Below are positions 42,402-49,648 of a stretch of DNA of 51,209 nt, piece by piece (within the stretch, counting starts at the first letter, position 1; each line of letters begins with the position of its first letter). The position numbers were made by a program, and so were the translations under genes. Below the pieces are notes generated by a model. It ran no database searches and had not been told where the DNA came from. It was given only the letters and a program-made list of their open reading frames with translations. The DNA comes from JAFGXW01 sp964634385 (GTDB lineage Bacteria > Bacillota_I > Bacilli_A > Izemoplasmatales > Izemoplasmataceae): assembly GCA_964634385.1 (NCBI GenBank), contig CAZWIZ010000011.1, positions 1 to 51,209 on the forward strand, given 5' to 3'.

Positions 42402-42875
42402 TTATTCTCTATCTTTTGGTTTTGGTCGATTTTTTGTAGACTCTATCCATCCATTATTTGCATCACTAAAGTAATCAAATCTTGGAACATATGGCTTAAT
42501 ATCTATTAAGGGTGTACCATCTAGTACATCAATACCAGATACTATCAATTTATTTTTAACTATTCCCTCTAATTTCACAGTTGATATACCAATGTTATTT
42601 GGTCTACATGGGTGTCTAGAAGCAAAAACACCATGAGAATCATCATCTAAAAATGTAGGTCTAGATAATTTCATTTCTCCAGCTTTATCGAAAATATAAA
42701 ATAATATAATATGTGAAAATGATTCAATAGTTTCTAGTCCATCAATATATTCGGGATATAACTCGATTTGTCCTAATATATTATTATATATATAACCTTG
42801 AATAGGACATTCATCCTTTATTTTATAAGGACTATGTATTACCCCAATTTGTTTTACTTCAAATTTCATATTCAT
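42402..42875 (-). CDS. tRNA (t6A37) N6-methyltransferase family protein (TrmO/TsaA-like)
   Basis: A 157-aa protein of the TrmO/VirR (UPF0066) family. It starts FEVKQIGVIHSPYK and has the diagnostic GVFASRHPCRPNNIGISTVK (GvfatRsp.RPNpIGls), then GIDVLDGTPLIDIKPYVPRFD. Classical TrmO methylates N6 of t6A37 in tRNA-Thr using SAM. Short family members without the C-terminal domain are widespread and often lie next to transport or metal genes, so its substrate here is open. GGGAGG precedes the ATG. First gene of a two-gene unit with the TauE/SafE permease. Confidence 0.87.
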   Translation of the reverse strand: MNMKFEVKQIGVIHSPYKIKDECPIQGYIYNNILGQIELYPEYIDGLETIESFSHIILFYIFDKAGEMKLSRPTFLDDDSHGVFASRHPCRPNNIGISTVKLEGIVKNKLIVSGIDVLDGTPLIDIKPYVPRFDYFSDANNGWIESTKNRPKPKDRE

Positions 42876-42955
42876 AGCTATTCCTCCCGTTTATTTACCA
42901 ATTTCTATACATAGCTACACCTTTTTTTTCGCTAAATATCAATATACATATTACT

Positions 42956-42983
42956 ATTATACTTGAAAAAAACAAAATAACAA
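42956..42983 (-). promoter_or_regulatory. Promoter of the trmO-like/tauE unit
   Basis: On the minus strand TTGTTA (42983-42978), a 16-nt spacer and TATAAT (42961-42956), 81 bases upstream of the ATG. The longer leader holds no recognised regulatory RNA. Confidence 0.6.
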
Positions 42984-43069
42984 TTACTTAAATAGAAAAA
43001 CTACTATTAATGATAAAATATCTAAAAGCATAAAATATCGTTCAAATCTATATAAAAAACAGAATCTCA

Positions 43070-43090
43070 AAATAATTTTGATAGATTCTG
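43070..43090 (-). terminator. Second terminator-like hairpin
   Basis: CAGAATCT / AGATTCTG, further extended by CAAAAT/ATTTTG pairing, followed on the minus strand by six T. It stands 85 bases below the main terminator of the fusion gene; it may back it up or be left from a lost gene. Confidence 0.6.
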
Positions 43091-43174
43091 TATATCATTA
43101 GTTGCAACTTGTAAAACCTTACCTAACAAAGTATACCAAAGTGGATAGTTTTCTTTCTTAAATATAAAAACATT

Positions 43175-43205
43175 AAAAGTGCTTGAAATTTTCAAGCACT
43201 TTTTT
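43175..43205. terminator. Terminator of the ferredoxin-fusion gene
   Basis: AAAAGTGCTTGAAA / TTTCAAGCACTTTT around a tiny loop gives a 14-bp stem flanked by A and T runs, 32 bases past the stop at 43237. Confidence 0.85.
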
Positions 43206-43236
43206 AATGATTAAAATATCAGTTCTATTTCTCGAT

Positions 43237-45129
43237 TTATATTTTAAAAATATTCAATAATTCATCATTTATATCAATTTGAACTATATTGCTTTCAAGT
43301 AATATTTCATAAAATTGTTTTACCTTATCTACTAATTCATCACCATCAACATATTCATATGTTACTCTATTCAAAAACAATTCAACATCATCACTTTTTG
43401 CTCGCATCATATCAAAAGCTAAATCAGATGCAAGTTTTTTATTTGCATTAACCCAATTTATTGCTTCTTTCAATTCTTCAGTAAAAATTTTGACTATTTC
43501 TGGATGTTCTCTAACCAATTCACCCTTCAGAACAACACCGGCATTTGGGAATAATCCAAATCCTTTGTTTATATCGTTCCAAATTTTACCATAACTTATT
43601 TCTGAATATTCAATATTGAGTTTCTTTAAATTGTTTATTGCAAAACTAGCTTCAGGTTCACGCAATAATAAAGTTTCAATTTTACCATCCACAAAATCTC
43701 GATACATTTTAGCAGGTCTACCAAAAGGTTTACCGTATTCAAATATATAATCATCTACATTCCCACCTGAATTTTCAATTAAATATTTAGTTATTTTTGC
43801 GGGTGGAGCATCTTCAAATAAGGGTATATGAATAACTTTTCCTGCTAAATCATTTAATGATTCCACTGTTTTTATTCGTGATAATATACTAAAATTATCC
43901 CATACAAATACCACGGGCATCTTTACATCAAAGTTTGTAAGTTTAGATGCTGTAATTAGAGCACTAAAACTAATATCGGCTTTTTTATTAACAATCCAGC
44001 CTAAGTGTTTTTCAGTTTCTTCCCATATTTTCAAATCAACAATTTTGATAGCTTTATTCAATTTTTCAGATTGAAGTAAACGCATAATGATTGGATATCC
44101 AACTGGAGTAGCCGATTGAATTGTCACTGATGGTCGTTTATTTGCATTTGCATCGCTATTTCCTTCAATATTAATAGCTTTTTTTGTAAAATATACCCAT
44201 ACTTCAAAATTCCTTTTTGTATCAATTTCATAATCAAACCCTAATTCGCTAATCATATTGATTAATGGATGTGGCACAAATGTTTGGATAAGAATAAATC
44301 CTTCTCCAGGGTTTAATTCATAAGCTTTTTTTAATATTATATCAAATGGATCTTCCTTCATTTCTCTTACATCTAATATTTCATATTGGTCTTTAATTGA
44401 GCTATTATGATTATTATTGTTATATATGGAGATAAGATACTTCTTTATATTTATTTTTTCGATATTATATAGTAATTTATACCCTTTTATCAAACTAATA
44501 AAAGGTGCATTTATATCAGACATTGTAAATTTAATAGAATTCTTATATTTTAATGTTTTTAAAATATCTATTACCTTTTCAAAATCTTTTTCTTCATCTA
44601 ATTTTAACTCAATTGCTGGGCTAGAATTATCCCATGAAATATCTACCCCATAGTCAATATCAATCATTTTTCTATTTTCAATACAATTGGGAAATGATTT
44701 AAGTAATTCTTCTTCCATACCCAATTCTTTATTAACAAAATGTAATATTTCACAAACTGATAACCCTGTCATTTTAGCAGCATCCTTGAAAGTTGCGAAT
44801 TTTGCAAAAGTATTCAGCATTATTGGATTAGATAATCTTTTAAATTTCTTGGATAATTTTGATAGTTTAGAATTAAGAATAGGATATTTTTTAATTACTT
44901 CTTTTACGTTATCAGAAGCTATTATAGGTTTTTTTGTTTCTTCAAGCAAAACTGATATAGCTTTTACTGGACATATTTCTAATGCCTTTTGTGCTAAATC
45001 TTCTTCATTTTCGTTAGTTGGTTGATTATAAACAAATGCTTTTTGATTTTTTATATCATAAACTCCAGGTGCAACTCTTACACATGCTTTACAATTGATG
45101 CATTTTTGGTCTACTTTGTATTTTTTCAT
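43237..45129 (-). CDS. Ferredoxin / DUF1858-like / DUF2249 / substrate-binding-like fusion
   Basis: A 630-aa protein with no signal peptide. Residues 1-65 are a single-cluster 4Fe-4S ferredoxin (KCINCKACVRVAPGVYDI, Cys 10, 13, 16 and 53 in EICPVKAI). Residues about 74-136 resemble DUF1858 (VKEVIKKYP then FKDAAKMTGLSVCEILHFVN). Residues 249-316 match DUF2249 (YEILDVREMKEDP, LNPGEGFILIQTFVPHPLI). Residues 332-630 resemble NMT1/SsuA-type substrate-binding proteins (SVTIQSATPVGYPIIM, LAGKVIHIP, LREPEASFAI, AGVVLKGELVREHPEIV). Such receptors are normally secreted; here it must be intracellular. The ATG at 45129 has AGAGG upstream; the open frame reaches 45210. The role is unknown; redox or sulfur/NO-related sensing is a guess from the DUF contexts. 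Confidence 0.75.
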   Translation of the reverse strand: MKKYKVDQKCINCKACVRVAPGVYDIKNQKAFVYNQPTNENEEDLAQKALEICPVKAISVLLEETKKPIIASDNVKEVIKKYPILNSKLSKLSKKFKRLSNPIMLNTFAKFATFKDAAKMTGLSVCEILHFVNKELGMEEELLKSFPNCIENRKMIDIDYGVDISWDNSSPAIELKLDEEKDFEKVIDILKTLKYKNSIKFTMSDINAPFISLIKGYKLLYNIEKINIKKYLISIYNNNNHNSSIKDQYEILDVREMKEDPFDIILKKAYELNPGEGFILIQTFVPHPLINMISELGFDYEIDTKRNFEVWVYFTKKAINIEGNSDANANKRPSVTIQSATPVGYPIIMRLLQSEKLNKAIKIVDLKIWEETEKHLGWIVNKKADISFSALITASKLTNFDVKMPVVFVWDNFSILSRIKTVESLNDLAGKVIHIPLFEDAPPAKITKYLIENSGGNVDDYIFEYGKPFGRPAKMYRDFVDGKIETLLLREPEASFAINNLKKLNIEYSEISYGKIWNDINKGFGLFPNAGVVLKGELVREHPEIVKIFTEELKEAINWVNANKKLASDLAFDMMRAKSDDVELFLNRVTYEYVDGDELVDKVKQFYEILLESNIVQIDINDELLNIFKI

Positions 45130-45216
45130 TTTCTGCCTCTTTTCATTTACACATTGAATTGTAAGATAAAAGCATTTAAATAACAAATGTTTTGATTTTT
45201 TATTTTTCAAAAATGT

Positions 45217-45252
45217 AAGTAACAGAAATAATACATTTAAAATATGTTACTT
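45217..45252. promoter_or_regulatory. Inverted repeat, possible operator of the fusion gene
   Basis: AAGTAACA (45217-45224) and TGTTACTT (45245-45252) are perfect inverted half-sites 20 nt apart, 88 bases upstream of the chosen start of the ferredoxin fusion. They could bind a dimeric regulator. The regulator is not identified and the site could be chance in AT-rich DNA. Confidence 0.35.
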
Positions 45253-45389
45253 TAATTTAAACATGTAATATCCTTTATAATTAACTATTTCAATCACTGA
45301 AGCCTTGTTTCAGTTGTTTTATAATTTTATATCCTCTATTATTTTTCAATCCTTTAATTTCATATTGGTTATAGACACCTTTTTATAAT

Positions 45390-46216
45390 GCATATTATTG
45401 CTTGTGAAAGTTGTGCTGTTAACAGGATACTGCTTTCTTAATAATTATGTATCTCCAACTTCTGATGCTGCAATTGAAGATTGGAATACTAATTACTCTA
45501 AATCTACTTTGATACTATCGGCAACAAAGTTACCCAAAGATATAAAATGGCGAATCATCATGGAGATTCCACTACTTATCATTGTGAACCTCTTATATAT
45601 CATCTATTTTCCAAAATGATTTGACACAAAGTGATAGAATGATAAAGCTTTGCTAGTTCTTCAACGGTTGCTTCTTCCTTAGACAAGTTTATAGCTAAGT
45701 GTTCAATCTCTCCGGTATTTAATACGATTTTCACTATTCTAGTTTTAAATTCATTATTCTCATCAATATATTTTTTGAAATCACTATGTTTATTTTTATT
45801 TCTACGGACTGAGTTGTATAATATTTTAAAATACATTCTTATTATATATTTATAACTATTTCTAGAAAAACGATACATCGTACAAATGACTTAATATCCA
45901 TAATCCATTATTGATATCAATTTGTAATCTTTGATTTTATCTTCTTTTATTGATTCATAACTATCAATCGCTAGTATTCTCTCATTTTATTTACATTTTT
46001 CAATTTTTGTATCTAAAATTAATTCATTGAGAATATCAAAAATATTGGAAACACTTGATCTCACAGCTACTCGATTTGCATATTGATTTTCACTCTGCTT
46101 AACATTTTTGTCTAAGGTGGAGACGTCGCATCATCCATTTCTTTAAGTATGATCCAATTCTTTGTGATTGTGGTTTCTTTATGGAAATTGATTATGAAAG
46201 TTGTTTCTTTCCTTAA
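45390..46216 (+). mobile_element. Decayed IS91-like transposase, interrupted
   Basis: Fragments on the plus strand look like one zinc-finger transposase cut in two. Near 45395 a CESC pair reads IIACESCAVNRILLS before a stop. Near 45550 a piece reads MANHHGDSTTYHC. After the IS4 remnant, 46113-46216 reads RWRRRIIHFFKYDPILCDCG then FFMEIDYESCFFP with a TAA at 46214, the characteristic end of IS91-like transposases (WRRRII..F..DPLlC..CG..M). No intact frame remains. The assignment of the C-terminal piece is better than that of the N-terminal pieces. Confidence 0.5.
45600..46108 (-). pseudogene. IS4-family transposase remnant
   Basis: The minus strand reads in one frame with two internal stops (45987-45989 and 45891-45893). 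The pieces NIFDILNELILDTKI, ERILAIDSYES, KLISIMDYGY and RIVKIVLNTGEIEHLAINLS, then KEEATVEELAKLYH, match IS4-type DDE transposases (TNL..EE.. LY..RW block and the SxMDRGYP block, here with Asp kept but DRGYP degraded). The frame then diverges and ends at 45600, before the expected RWGIE. Only about 90 residues of open frame survive. It sits inside the IS91-like remnant. Confidence 0.72.
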
Positions 46217-46231
46217 ATTAAGGAGTTTTCT

Positions 46232-46684
46232 ATGAAACGTAAATTTTCTATTATTAAAAGAGAACTCTCTATGGATGAGAAAAAAGAAAGATTAAAAATG
46301 TATAACTTATATAAATTTCCTTTTGATCCTATTGAATTTCTGAACCGTGGTGATATCTATGACGAAACCATCCATCTTAAATGTACTAAATGTAAGTATG
46401 ATGAGATTGCTGATTATGAAATTATTGAAGAAATCACTTTTGGTATGGACTATCCTATGCTTGATTGTCCAGTATGTAGCCACACCAAACTCAAGGGTAT
46501 TTTAGTGCCTATTGATATCTATAACTCCGATTTTAAGAAACAATCGTATCTTAATTCTTTCTTATACTCTTTTTCTAGGAGTATCTTTTTTTGTCTGAAT
46601 GAATATTTAGAATCTCCTAATAGATTAAAAAAAGCCCAAAAGGACTTTGTTATTAATCGTGTTTCTACTGAATATCTTCATTAA
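46232..46684 (+). CDS. Transposase-linked passenger protein with zinc-ribbon cysteines
   Basis: A 150-aa intact protein starting 15 bases after the IS91-like transposase stop, with AAGGAG before the ATG, so it reads as the second gene of that element. It has LKCTKCKYDEI and LDCPVCSHTKL, two C-x2-C pairs about 35 residues apart that could bind zinc, and an acidic segment between. The C-terminus is helical (SPNRLKKAQKDFVINR). No family recognised. The nucleotide sequence coding for KKAQKDFVI recurs at 48885-48905 in a decayed context, indicating a repeated, mobile unit. Its 3' end overlaps the convergent nitronate monooxygenase gene by 20 bases. Confidence 0.65.
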   Translation: MKRKFSIIKRELSMDEKKERLKMYNLYKFPFDPIEFLNRGDIYDETIHLKCTKCKYDEIADYEIIEEITFGMDYPMLDCPVCSHTKLKGILVPIDIYNSDFKKQSYLNSFLYSFSRSIFFCLNEYLESPNRLKKAQKDFVINRVSTEYLH

Positions 46685-47747
46685 ATTCATACTTCAAAGT
46701 ATCTATTAATGACTTTACAGATATGATTTCTTTTGCTTTGTAAGCATTGCTTCCAGCAAAAGCAAATCCGTTATTCATTTTCCCTTTTTTTGCATTCATT
46801 AAAGCTAATGAAATACAATAAGGAGCTTCTTCTCTCTTACAAGTAATTATACAATCATAAGGACATTTAAAAGGTTGTTTTAATCCGCTTTCAACATCTT
46901 CTAAATACTTATTAAATATTGCTCTACCAGGAAGTCCAACTGGACTATTAATTATTTTAATATCCTCTTTCTTAGCATCTATATAAGTTTGTTTAAATCC
47001 GTCAGATGCATCACATTCAAATGTTGTAACAAATCTTGTTGCCATTTGTACACCCGAAGCACCATTATCAAGATAGTTTTTAATATCTTTTCCTGTATAA
47101 ATACCACCACCTACAATTAATGGTATAACTTCAGTCCCAGCTTCTTCACTTATTTTCTTCAGTTCTTCTAAAACTTCACCTTGAAGTTTTAGAAGTGAAT
47201 AGTTTTCATCATCAAGTTGATCTACTTTAAATCCTAGATGTCCACCTGCTTTTGGACCTTCTAATACAAAAGCATCTGGATAGTACCCATATGACTTAAC
47301 CCATTTCTTAACTATTAGTCTTGCAGCTCTAGCTGAAGAAATAATTGGAACAAGTTTTGTATAAGTATTTCCTTTTAAATATTTTGGCAAGTTTAAAGGT
47401 AACCCTGCACCAGCAAATATAATATCGATTCCCTCTTCAATAGAAGCCTCTACTAAATCACCAAAATTAGTTAGAGCTACCATTATATTTACTCCAAGAA
47501 CTCCATTAGTCATTTTTTTAGCTTTTCTAATTTCATTTTTCAACTCTTCAATATTACTAAGATTAAAATCTCTTGTTTTCCATTCGAACATTCCTACTCC
47601 AGCAGCTGATATAACTCCTATACCACCTTCATTAGATACAGATGCCGCTAAATTAGCAAGTGATATTCCAATTCCCATTCCACCTTGGACGATAGGTAAC
47701 GGAGCGACTTTATTTCCTATTATAAGTGGTTTCATTCCTGTTTTCAT
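46665..47747 (-). CDS. Nitronate monooxygenase/enoyl-reductase FabK-like flavoprotein
   Basis: A 360-aa TIM-barrel flavoprotein of the NPD/FabK family. PIVQGGMGIGISLANLAASV and NEGGIGVISAAGVGMFEWKT form the N-terminal FMN region, followed by GVNIMVALTNFGDLV, DIIFAGAGLPLNLP, FVLEGPKAGGHLGF and PLIVGGGIYTGKDI, then GASGVQMATRFVTTFECDAS. The C-terminal Cys-containing block (CPYDCIITCKREEAPYC) is often seen in Bacillota members. It may oxidise nitronates or serve as enoyl-ACP reductase; the sequence does not decide. The GTG at 47756 lies in the ribosome site, so the ATG at 47747 after GAAGGTG is chosen. Confidence 0.87.
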   Translation of the reverse strand: MKTGMKPLIIGNKVAPLPIVQGGMGIGISLANLAASVSNEGGIGVISAAGVGMFEWKTRDFNLSNIEELKNEIRKAKKMTNGVLGVNIMVALTNFGDLVEASIEEGIDIIFAGAGLPLNLPKYLKGNTYTKLVPIISSARAARLIVKKWVKSYGYYPDAFVLEGPKAGGHLGFKVDQLDDENYSLLKLQGEVLEELKKISEEAGTEVIPLIVGGGIYTGKDIKNYLDNGASGVQMATRFVTTFECDASDGFKQTYIDAKKEDIKIINSPVGLPGRAIFNKYLEDVESGLKQPFKCPYDCIITCKREEAPYCISLALMNAKKGKMNNGFAFAGSNAYKAKEIISVKSLIDTLKYEFNEDIQ

Positions 47748-47783
47748 AAATTTCACCTTCTTTTAAATATAGATATATTTTAT

Positions 47784-48629
47784 TTAAACTTTTCTAACTA
47801 TTAAAGCAATTATTTCTGGTCCTGTATGTACACCAAGAACTGGAGTTAACTGAACAATATTGATATTTCTAACATGAAGTTCATCACTTAATTTACTAGA
47901 AATCTTTTCGGCTTTTTCAATATTAGTTCCGTAATGAATCGTTATATCAACAAGATTCTTTCCGTATTTATTCTTAAGTACATTTCGCATCGCAATCAAT
48001 GCTCTGTTTATTTTAAATGCTTTACTTACTGTATAATAAACACCTTCATCAGATACAGAAATAATAGGTTTAATAGCTAATATATTTCCAATAGTTCCTT
48101 CAACCTTACCAATTCTTCCACCTTTTCTTAAATACTTTAATGTCTCAATAGTATATAGTGCAACACTATTATTAAATCTTAAATCGTTTAAGCGACTTAT
48201 TATCTCAGAAACTGAGTAATTAGATTTAATACTTTGAAGTGCTTCTTCAACTATATATCCTAGAGCCATAGATAAAGTTTTAGAATCATACATATGGATA
48301 TTAACATTATCATATTCTTTAGAAGTTGTTTTAAAAGCATTATATGTTCCACTTAACTTGCTAGATATAGTAATAACTAAAATATCTGTATATCCTTCAC
48401 TAATAAAATTCTGAATTGATTTTTTAAAGTCACCTATATCTGGCAAGCTTGTTGTAATTGCCACTTTATCAAGATTCTTATAAACTGTATCATAATCAAT
48501 TTCTAATTGATCACGATAGAATTTTTTATTAAAAGAAATCATTAAAGGCATCATGTCTAAATTCTTAATTTTTCTAACATATTCAAAGCTTAAGTTTGAA
48601 CTTGAATCAGTAATTACAGCTATTTTCAT
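47784..48629 (-). CDS. DegV family fatty-acid-binding protein (second copy)
   Basis: A 281-aa paralogue of the protein at 39990-40850. It has the canonical KIAVITDSSSNLSFEYV, VAITTSLPDIGDF, ILVITISSKLSGTYNAF, ALYTIETLKYLRKGGRIGKV and TPVLGVHTGPEIIALIV. Unlike the first copy, the TDSSS motif is intact, so it may be the main fatty-acid carrier for FakA-type kinase in this genome (inference). It is 27 bases upstream of the nitronate monooxygenase/FabK-like gene, a pairing that would fit fatty-acid metabolism. Confidence 0.9.
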   Translation of the reverse strand: MKIAVITDSSSNLSFEYVRKIKNLDMMPLMISFNKKFYRDQLEIDYDTVYKNLDKVAITTSLPDIGDFKKSIQNFISEGYTDILVITISSKLSGTYNAFKTTSKEYDNVNIHMYDSKTLSMALGYIVEEALQSIKSNYSVSEIISRLNDLRFNNSVALYTIETLKYLRKGGRIGKVEGTIGNILAIKPIISVSDEGVYYTVSKAFKINRALIAMRNVLKNKYGKNLVDITIHYGTNIEKAEKISSKLSDELHVRNINIVQLTPVLGVHTGPEIIALIVRKV

Positions 48630-48849
48630 TTTATTTACTCCTCTTAAATTATATTTTTATGCAATATTAGAATGATCTAAACTTTCCATTTAAAGAACAA
48701 ACGTTCCATTATAAAATCAAAAATTCTAAAATTACTCTATCACACATACTAATTTAACAAAGATTACTCTATCTGTCAAGGTAATTCTTATTAAAAAAAT
48801 CACATAAGAATAAAGGAGGCTTTTTTCGTATATCCTAAAGATAAGGGTA

Positions 48850-48915
48850 ATATAAAGTGAACCCCGTTTAGTGGACACTAAATAAAAAAGCCCAAGAGGA
48901 TTTTGTTATGCTGTG
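48850..48915 (+). mobile_element. IS debris: IS3-like end plus passenger-gene fragment
   Basis: 48855-48877 carries TGAACCCCGTTTAGTGGACA, typical of IS3-type element ends. Directly after it, 48883-48909 repeats the coding sequence of the passenger ORF at 46626-46655 (AAAAAAGCCCAA then GAGGATTTTGTTAT) with few changes. No frame survives. Confidence 0.45.
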
Positions 48916-49538
48916 TATAGTACTTCGTGTCTACAAAGTCTTGACAAGTTCACTTGTTGTATCGCATTTAGTTGCAACTTATTATGCGTATTTATTACTT
49001 ATATTTTTAACCGTTAATTTTCCACAATTCTATTCTGCCACACATATGGGGAAAAGTGCTCAAAAAGCGATACTTTTAAAACATCAAAAATCCGAGAATA
49101 TCACAGCAGTAAGGAAAACTACTAAATTCTCGGTATATGAGTCAAAATGATGGAGAATATAGTCCCCGAAGTTTATTCGTATACGGAAGCGGTGTTAGAT
49201 GGTGGAGAGGTGGCTCCACCAAGAGAATATGTAATCAAAATTTAGGTACCCAGTTTTTTATTGTTTTTTATACAGAATACATCTTAGGTAAACTTATAGT
49301 TGACTTTTTAAAAAATATCATTCACTCAATATTTTTGAAAAATCAAAATGCAATTATCGAACTTCTTTTAACTTAAATCAGTTTTCGAGATTAAAACTAA
49401 ACCCTTAAAACAACAAGGAGAGCATATTTTTAATAACATCAAAAATCTATAACTTTTTCTCCACTTTTATGCATTCAAAAATCGAGAATATATATGAAGT
49501 ATAAGAATACTCTAAAAATCCTCGGTAACGTTATCAAA
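48916..49538. other. Gene-free stretch with repeats and a hairpin
   Basis: No convincing gene. The octamer GAGAATAT occurs at 49094, 49153, 49223 and 49484 (and again at 49544). An 8-bp inverted repeat TGGTGGAG / CTCCACCA lies at 49200-49221. Short plus-strand frames here lack ribosome sites and recognisable homology; one of 27 codons at 49150-49234 reads MENIVPEVYSYTEAVLDGGE and might be a fragment of a lost gene. Confidence 0.5.
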
Positions 49539-49596
49539 TGGTTGAGAATATCGGGTTCGAACTAGCGACCTAGGCATTCATGGTGAATTATCTCAA
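49539..49596 (-). other. tRNA-like remnant
   Basis: Read on the minus strand: TTGAGA at the 5' end pairs with TCTCAA at the 3' end, which is followed by CCA (49541-49539). Between them lies GGTCGCTAGTTCGAACCCG with a T-loop-like GTTCGAAC. The D-arm is missing, the anticodon arm is collapsed and the T-stem is mispaired, so it cannot be a working tRNA of standard form. It is only about 58 nt. Likely debris of a tRNA gene or of an attachment site. Confidence 0.35.
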
Positions 49597-49612
49597 TATA
49601 TATATGTACTAA

Positions 49613-49639
49613 AACAGGATATCTATTTGATATCCTGTT
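49613..49639 (-). terminator. Terminator of the 498-aa membrane-anchored protein gene
   Basis: AACAGGATATC / GATATCCTGTT is an 11-bp perfect stem with a 5-nt loop, followed on the minus strand by TTTAGT, 10 bases beyond the stop at 49649. Confidence 0.75.
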
Positions 49640-49648
49640 AATAAAATT

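Noticed and set aside
43070..43090. Inverted repeat as end of an insertion sequence
   Set aside because: The stem is followed by a T-run on the minus strand like an intrinsic terminator, and no matching second end or transposase lies nearby.
45130..45210. N-terminal extension of the ferredoxin fusion (27 extra residues)
   Set aside because: No ribosome site at the upstream start, and it could mimic a signal peptide only weakly; AGAGG before the ATG at 45129 is better.
45398..45619. Plus-strand open frame of 73 codons
   Set aside because: It starts inside decayed transposase sequence and runs into the IS4 remnant; no ribosome site. Treated as debris.
49137..49376. Plus-strand open frame of 79 codons
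   Set aside because: No ribosome site, low-complexity tail and no family resemblance; it lies in a repeat-containing gene-free region.
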